Notes under the pieces: model-generated
Told to the model about the DNA's origin: nothing
What the model saw: the letters and a program-made list of their open reading frames with translations, nothing else
Database searches by the model: none
From: an uncultured Limnohabitans sp.
GTDB taxonomy: Bacteria > Pseudomonadota > Gammaproteobacteria > Burkholderiales > Burkholderiaceae_C
NCBI GenBank assembly: GCA_937928195.1
Contig: CALEYZ010000150.1
Location: 1-21,656 of the forward strand
Direction: 5' to 3'
Length of the DNA stretch: 21,656 bases
Shown here: positions 21,118-21,656 of the stretch, piece by piece
Layout of the letters: each line of letters begins with the position of its first letter
Numbering within the stretch: position 1 is the stretch's first letter
Program-made: the position numbers and the translations under genes

Positions 21118-21656
21118 TCAGGTGTTGGAATCGGCAGCGTTGGCTGCGTCTTCGGTCAACTGTTGAGCTTCGGCCAATTCAACGGCTTCGGCTTCTGTGA
21201 TGGCGCGGCGTTCTGCTTCGTCCATCGCATCTTTGGCAGCACGAGCTTTGTGATAAGCCAAGCCCGTACCTGCTGGGATCAAACGACCCACAATCACGTT
21301 CTCTTTCAGACCACGCAACTCGTCGCGCTTGCCCATGATGGCAGCTTCGGTGAGCACGCGGGTGGTTTCCTGGAAGGACGCCGCAGAGATGAACGAGTCA
21401 GTGGACAAGGAAGCCTTGGTAATACCCAACAGCAAGTTGCTGTAGGTTGCAGGGATCTTGCCTTCGGCGCGCAATGCATCGTTGGTGTTGAGCATTTCAG
21501 AGCGCTCAACTTGTTCACCAGAGATGTAAGTTGAGTCACCAATGTTCTCAACCACCACACGGCGCAACATCTGACGCACGATCACTTCAATGTGCTTGTC
21601 ATTGATCTTCACGCCTTGCAAACGGTAAACGTCTTGCACTTCGTCGACGATGTAGC
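21118..21656 (-). CDS. rpoC: RNA polymerase beta' subunit, C-terminal part
   Basis: The frame is open to the right window edge, so only about 179 C-terminal residues are present. Diagnostic segments are YRLQGVKINDKHIEVIVRQM, LGITKASLSTDSFISAASFQ, ETTRVLTEAAI and KENVIVGRLIPAGTGLAY, near-universal in bacterial beta' subunits. The acidic Ala/Glu tail (EAEAVELAEAQQLTEDAANA) is typical of betaproteobacterial proteins. It provides a solid housekeeping anchor for this side of the window. Confidence 0.97.
   Translation of the reverse strand, partial: YIVDEVQDVYRLQGVKINDKHIEVIVRQMLRRVVVENIGDSTYISGEQVERSEMLNTNDALRAEGKIPATYSNLLLGITKASLSTDSFISAASFQETTRVLTEAAIMGKRDELRGLKENVIVGRLIPAGTGLAYHKARAAKDAMDEAERRAITEAEAVELAEAQQLTEDAANAADSNT

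Overview
The window looks like a chromosome segment of a betaproteobacterium of the order Burkholderiales, probably a freshwater Comamonadaceae-type organism (Limnohabitans/Rhodoferax-like). This is inferred from protein character and gene order: rpoC, a LemA-like gene, rsmB, a DUF4390 gene, ntrY, and an ntrX-like regulator without an AAA+ domain. A Bug-family solute-binding protein next to an MmgE/PrpD gene fits as well. No rRNA, tRNA, CRISPR array or transposase gene was seen.

Bases 1-9200 are accessory DNA of mixed, often AT-richer composition. They hold a CusF-like periplasmic copper protein; a minus-strand operon of an XRE/ImmA-IrrE antitoxin-like protein and a PIN toxin; a divergent 'mobile mystery protein' pair (mmpA HTH regulator and mmpB Fic protein); and a small zinc-ribbon protein. 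A cluster of hairpins follows, then a twin-HTH AlpA/excisionase-like regulator. Next come a fused GHKL-ATPase/STAS-like (DUF4325-type) protein, an SRAP (YedK/HMCES-type) DNA-protein crosslink protein, a secreted serine hydrolase, a secreted alpha/beta hydrolase and a cysteine-rich CWC protein. The intergenic DNA here is unusually structured. Four near-palindromic operators sit exactly 33 bp apart before mmpA, three iterons sit exactly 21 bp apart before the ATPase-STAS gene, and gene-edge remnants show that the CWC-SRAP pair was split around the hydrolase cassette.

Bases 9200-21656 look like stable chromosome. On the plus strand lies an MmgE/PrpD-Bug-YkgJ operon. Convergent to it, on the minus strand, are a LytS/AlgZ-type histidine kinase, a LytTR response regulator and a DamX-like SPOR protein. 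A pair of sites matching the LytTR consensus lies upstream of the kinase. Further right, still on the minus strand, the order of transcription is rpoC (3' end), terminator hairpin, LemA-like, rsmB, DUF4390, ntrY, ntrX-like.

The best candidates for something little described are the ATPase-STAS fusion with its iterons, the 33-bp phased mmpAB control region, and the broken CWC-SRAP overlap with hydrolases between the halves. All functions are read from motifs; no database search was run.
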